A DNA stretch of 64,000 nt. It comes from Brevibacillus formosus (GTDB taxonomy: Bacteria > Bacillota > Bacilli > Brevibacillales > Brevibacillaceae). Location of the stretch: positions 62,001 to 126,000 of the forward strand of contig NZ_PXZL01000009.1 in NCBI RefSeq assembly GCF_003013405.1. Direction: 5' to 3'. Shown here piece by piece: positions 61,830 to 64,000 of this stretch (positions are counted from its first letter, which is position 1; each line of letters starts with the position of its first letter). The notes under the pieces were generated by a model that was not told the origin of the DNA, made no database searches, and saw nothing but the letters and a program-made list of their open reading frames with translations. The position numbers and the translations under genes were made by a program.

Positions 61830-64000
61830 TTGCGTTTTCTAACGAATTTTTCTCTCAGAAACTCAACCGCTATTATTATTATGACCCTGCTTGTCGTAGT
61901 TAGTGGAATCATTGCCGCCATGTCTCTCAAGGTAGAGAACATGCCGGATATCACCTTCCCTGTGCTTCTAGTCAATACTACTTATCCGGATGCATCACCA
62001 GAAGATGTACTTGATGATGTAACGAAGCCATTGGAACGTGAAGTTGGGCATGTCACAGGTGTTAAGGCAGTGGAGTCGTACTCAAGCAACAATAGTTCCA
62101 CGCTACAGGTCTACTTGGAGACTGGTTCAGATGTACAAGCTGTCAGGGACGAGCTGGAAAGAAAAATCTCCAGTATTGCGCTTCCTAGCAAAGTAAACAA
62201 ACCGCAAGTGATGGTTCAAGGCTTCAGCAATCAACCCGTCTATTATCTGTTTGTGACAGGACAGGATAATGAGAGTGGACTCGATCATTTTGACAACGAT
62301 TTAAAAGAAACGGTGCTCAAAGAGTTAGAAGGTATTGAAAGTGTTGATAAAGTATCAACAATAGGCGGGCAATTCAAAGAAATGAAAATCCTGCCAAAGA
62401 TAGATACGCTAAACTACTACGGAATCTCTCCATTGCAGTTGAAACAGCTTTTACTTGACAATCACGTAGCGCTGCCTATCGGTTCGATCACCGAGGATGG
62501 GGAAGAGCGCATCATTCGCGTAGTGAGCCGTTACCGCAATGTAGAAGATATTCGTAACACCAAGATATTCCTCCCGAGTGACCCTAAAAATGGGCTTACC
62601 TACGTTAGGCTTGGCGATATTGCTGAAGTCAATTTTGATGAAGTCGTTAATTCGATCAGCCGCTATAACGGCAAGAATGGAATTAACATCAATATTTACA
62701 AAACACGTGACGCCAATGCGGTAGAAACCGGTGATGCCATTAATGCAAAATTATCCCTTTTGAAAGAGGAGTACCCGGACTTAACCTTTACCACGATTTA
62801 TGACACTTCTGTCGATATCAAGAATTCGATTAACGGCATGCTCAAGGAAGGCTTGCTTGGAGCTATTATGGCTTCTGTAGTCATTTTGCTGTTTTTGCGT
62901 CATGTAAAAGCAACCCTCATCGTCCTAGTCTCTATCCCAACATCCATCCTAGTTAGTCTGATCTTCATGTCCTGGATGGGCATTACTCTCAATATGATCA
63001 CACTGTTCGGGATGGCAGTGGCTGTAGGACGAGTTGTTGATGACAGTATCGTCGTTATCGAGAATATTTTCCGCCACCTGCAATTGAATAAAGAACGCAA
63101 GGAAAGCTTGATTCAAATTGCCACCCACGAAATGCTACATGCCATTACCTCATCGACTTTTACAACAACCGCCGTATTTTTACCCATTGTCTTTGTTGGA
63201 GGGATGATCGGAGAAGTATTCCGCCCATTTGCACTAACCGTTGTCTGCTCGCTGTTTGCCTCGCTATTAGTAGCCGTGACGATTGTTCCACTGCTAGCCA
63301 AGCTGATGATCTTAAAAGACCACAATATCAAGGAATACGAACATGGGAAAGGGTCTGACACGTACAGGAAGTTACTTCAATGGTCACTCAACCGCAAGCC
63401 TGCTGTCGGATTTCTGTCTCTCGTTCTATTTGTCGCAAGTCTAGCGCTTCTCCCGTATATGAAATACGGATTGTTTCCTGATCCGGAAGCGAAGTACATA
63501 TTCGCTCAAGTAACGATGCCAAAAGGTACACAACTAGATGGACTCGATCAAACGGTTGCCCAGGTCGAAAGTAAATTGATGGAGCAGCCTGAAGTAGAGT
63601 ACATAGAAATCAATCTTGGCTCGGAAAATGAAGCGGAAATACGCCAATCGAACCAGGCTCTCTTACTAATCAAAATAGGACAAGATGTGAATCTCGACCA
63701 AACGATCAAGAAATTTGAGGGAATCGTCAAACCTATGATTCCACTAGGATCTGAAATGGCCTTGACTAAACCTGGCAGCAGCGATACCAACAAGTTCAAG
63801 GTGATCCTGTATGGGCCAGATCTGGATCGTTTGAAAGAGGCAAGCGAAATAGTCAAATCAAACTTGAAAGTAAGTCCTCTGTTGACCAATGTGAAGGACA
63901 ATTTGAACGATTTCAAAAATGAAGTTGTCATCAAAGTCGATCGAGACAAAGCTTCGGAACTGGGAGTTTCCCCTGTACAGGTGGCTCAAGAGGTCAACCT
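61830..64000 (+). CDS. RND-family efflux pump (HAE1/SwrC type), N-terminal part
   Basis: The frame from TTG 61830 (GAGGGGGG just upstream) stays open to the window end, 723 codons. It shows the RND layout: first helix (about 14-34), a large periplasmic-type loop with NTTYPDASPEDVLDDVTKPLE, a helix cluster near 330-480 with GMAVAVGRVVDDSIVVIEN and FTTTAVFLPIVFVGGMIGE, and a second loop after about 545. AVGRVVDDS keeps the proton-relay acidic pair. It resembles the SwrC/YerP pumps of Gram-positives, which export surfactin-like lipopeptides and need no outer-membrane channel. The gene is cut by the window. Confidence 0.92.
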   Translation, partial: MRFLTNFSLRNSTAIIIMTLLVVVSGIIAAMSLKVENMPDITFPVLLVNTTYPDASPEDVLDDVTKPLEREVGHVTGVKAVESYSSNNSSTLQVYLETGSDVQAVRDELERKISSIALPSKVNKPQVMVQGFSNQPVYYLFVTGQDNESGLDHFDNDLKETVLKELEGIESVDKVSTIGGQFKEMKILPKIDTLNYYGISPLQLKQLLLDNHVALPIGSITEDGEERIIRVVSRYRNVEDIRNTKIFLPSDPKNGLTYVRLGDIAEVNFDEVVNSISRYNGKNGININIYKTRDANAVETGDAINAKLSLLKEEYPDLTFTTIYDTSVDIKNSINGMLKEGLLGAIMASVVILLFLRHVKATLIVLVSIPTSILVSLIFMSWMGITLNMITLFGMAVAVGRVVDDSIVVIENIFRHLQLNKERKESLIQIATHEMLHAITSSTFTTTAVFLPIVFVGGMIGEVFRPFALTVVCSLFASLLVAVTIVPLLAKLMILKDHNIKEYEHGKGSDTYRKLLQWSLNRKPAVGFLSLVLFVASLALLPYMKYGLFPDPEAKYIFAQVTMPKGTQLDGLDQTVAQVESKLMEQPEVEYIEINLGSENEAEIRQSNQALLLIKIGQDVNLDQTIKKFEGIVKPMIPLGSEMALTKPGSSDTNKFKVILYGPDLDRLKEASEIVKSNLKVSPLLTNVKDNLNDFKNEVVIKVDRDKASELGVSPVQVAQEVN

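Overview
The window reads as a chromosomal stretch of a Gram-positive, endospore-forming member of the Paenibacillaceae, most likely Brevibacillus. This is inferred from the strong AAGGAGG-type ribosome binding sites, TTG/GTG starts, a Spo0E-type phosphatase, many oligopeptide ABC transporters, MocR-Ddl pairing of the kind reported for DdlR of Brevibacillus brevis, and SdpRI-like genes. No rRNA, tRNA, CRISPR array, prophage or intact insertion sequence was seen.

Layout. 0-4 kb: tail of a LuxR-type regulator, then a sulfide-oxidation cluster (sulfide:quinone oxidoreductase, a decayed DUF1641 gene, a CstB-like persulfide dioxygenase-rhodanese fusion, a TSUP exporter). 4-10 kb: a SAM-I riboswitch with terminator controls a complete five-gene oligopeptide ABC transporter. 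10-16 kb: an Xaa-Pro aminopeptidase, an XRE-TPR regulator followed directly by a tiny secreted-peptide gene (an RRNPP quorum-sensing layout), a Spo0E-like gene, and ddlR-ddl. 16-22 kb: an XRE-cupin regulator facing a decayed cysteine-synthase-like gene across a palindrome array, a MerR regulator, a peptide-binding lipoprotein and two beta-lactamase-fold serine hydrolases. 22-30 kb: an ATPase-LuxR regulator, a VOC protein, an 887-residue collagen-like/TIG/SGNH protein and a class II UvrA-like ATPase.

30-43 kb: one long, tightly packed same-strand run begins with a TetR regulator that has a 16-bp palindrome just after its promoter. It continues with an amidohydrolase-fold protein, enoyl-CoA hydratase, acyl-CoA ligase, M42 aminopeptidase, peptide-binding lipoprotein, serine hydrolase, two permeases, two ATPases and a DapF-like epimerase. 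This looks like an uptake-and-catabolism operon for an unknown, probably acylated or D-amino-acid-containing peptide. Its lipoprotein-hydrolase pair is a paralogue of the pair at 18-21 kb.

43-64 kb: a RibD-C reductase, pepT, a methyltransferase, and katG with a PerR-like box. A more AT-rich segment follows, holding an exported protein and a two-component system, and it ends in a second copy of the katG 3' end. Then come an ABC efflux/sensing module with its own two-component system, small DUF proteins, an SdpR-SdpI-CPBP immunity-like operon, and the start of an RND efflux pump cut by the window end. Peptide import, peptide hydrolysis and peptide signalling recur across the window.
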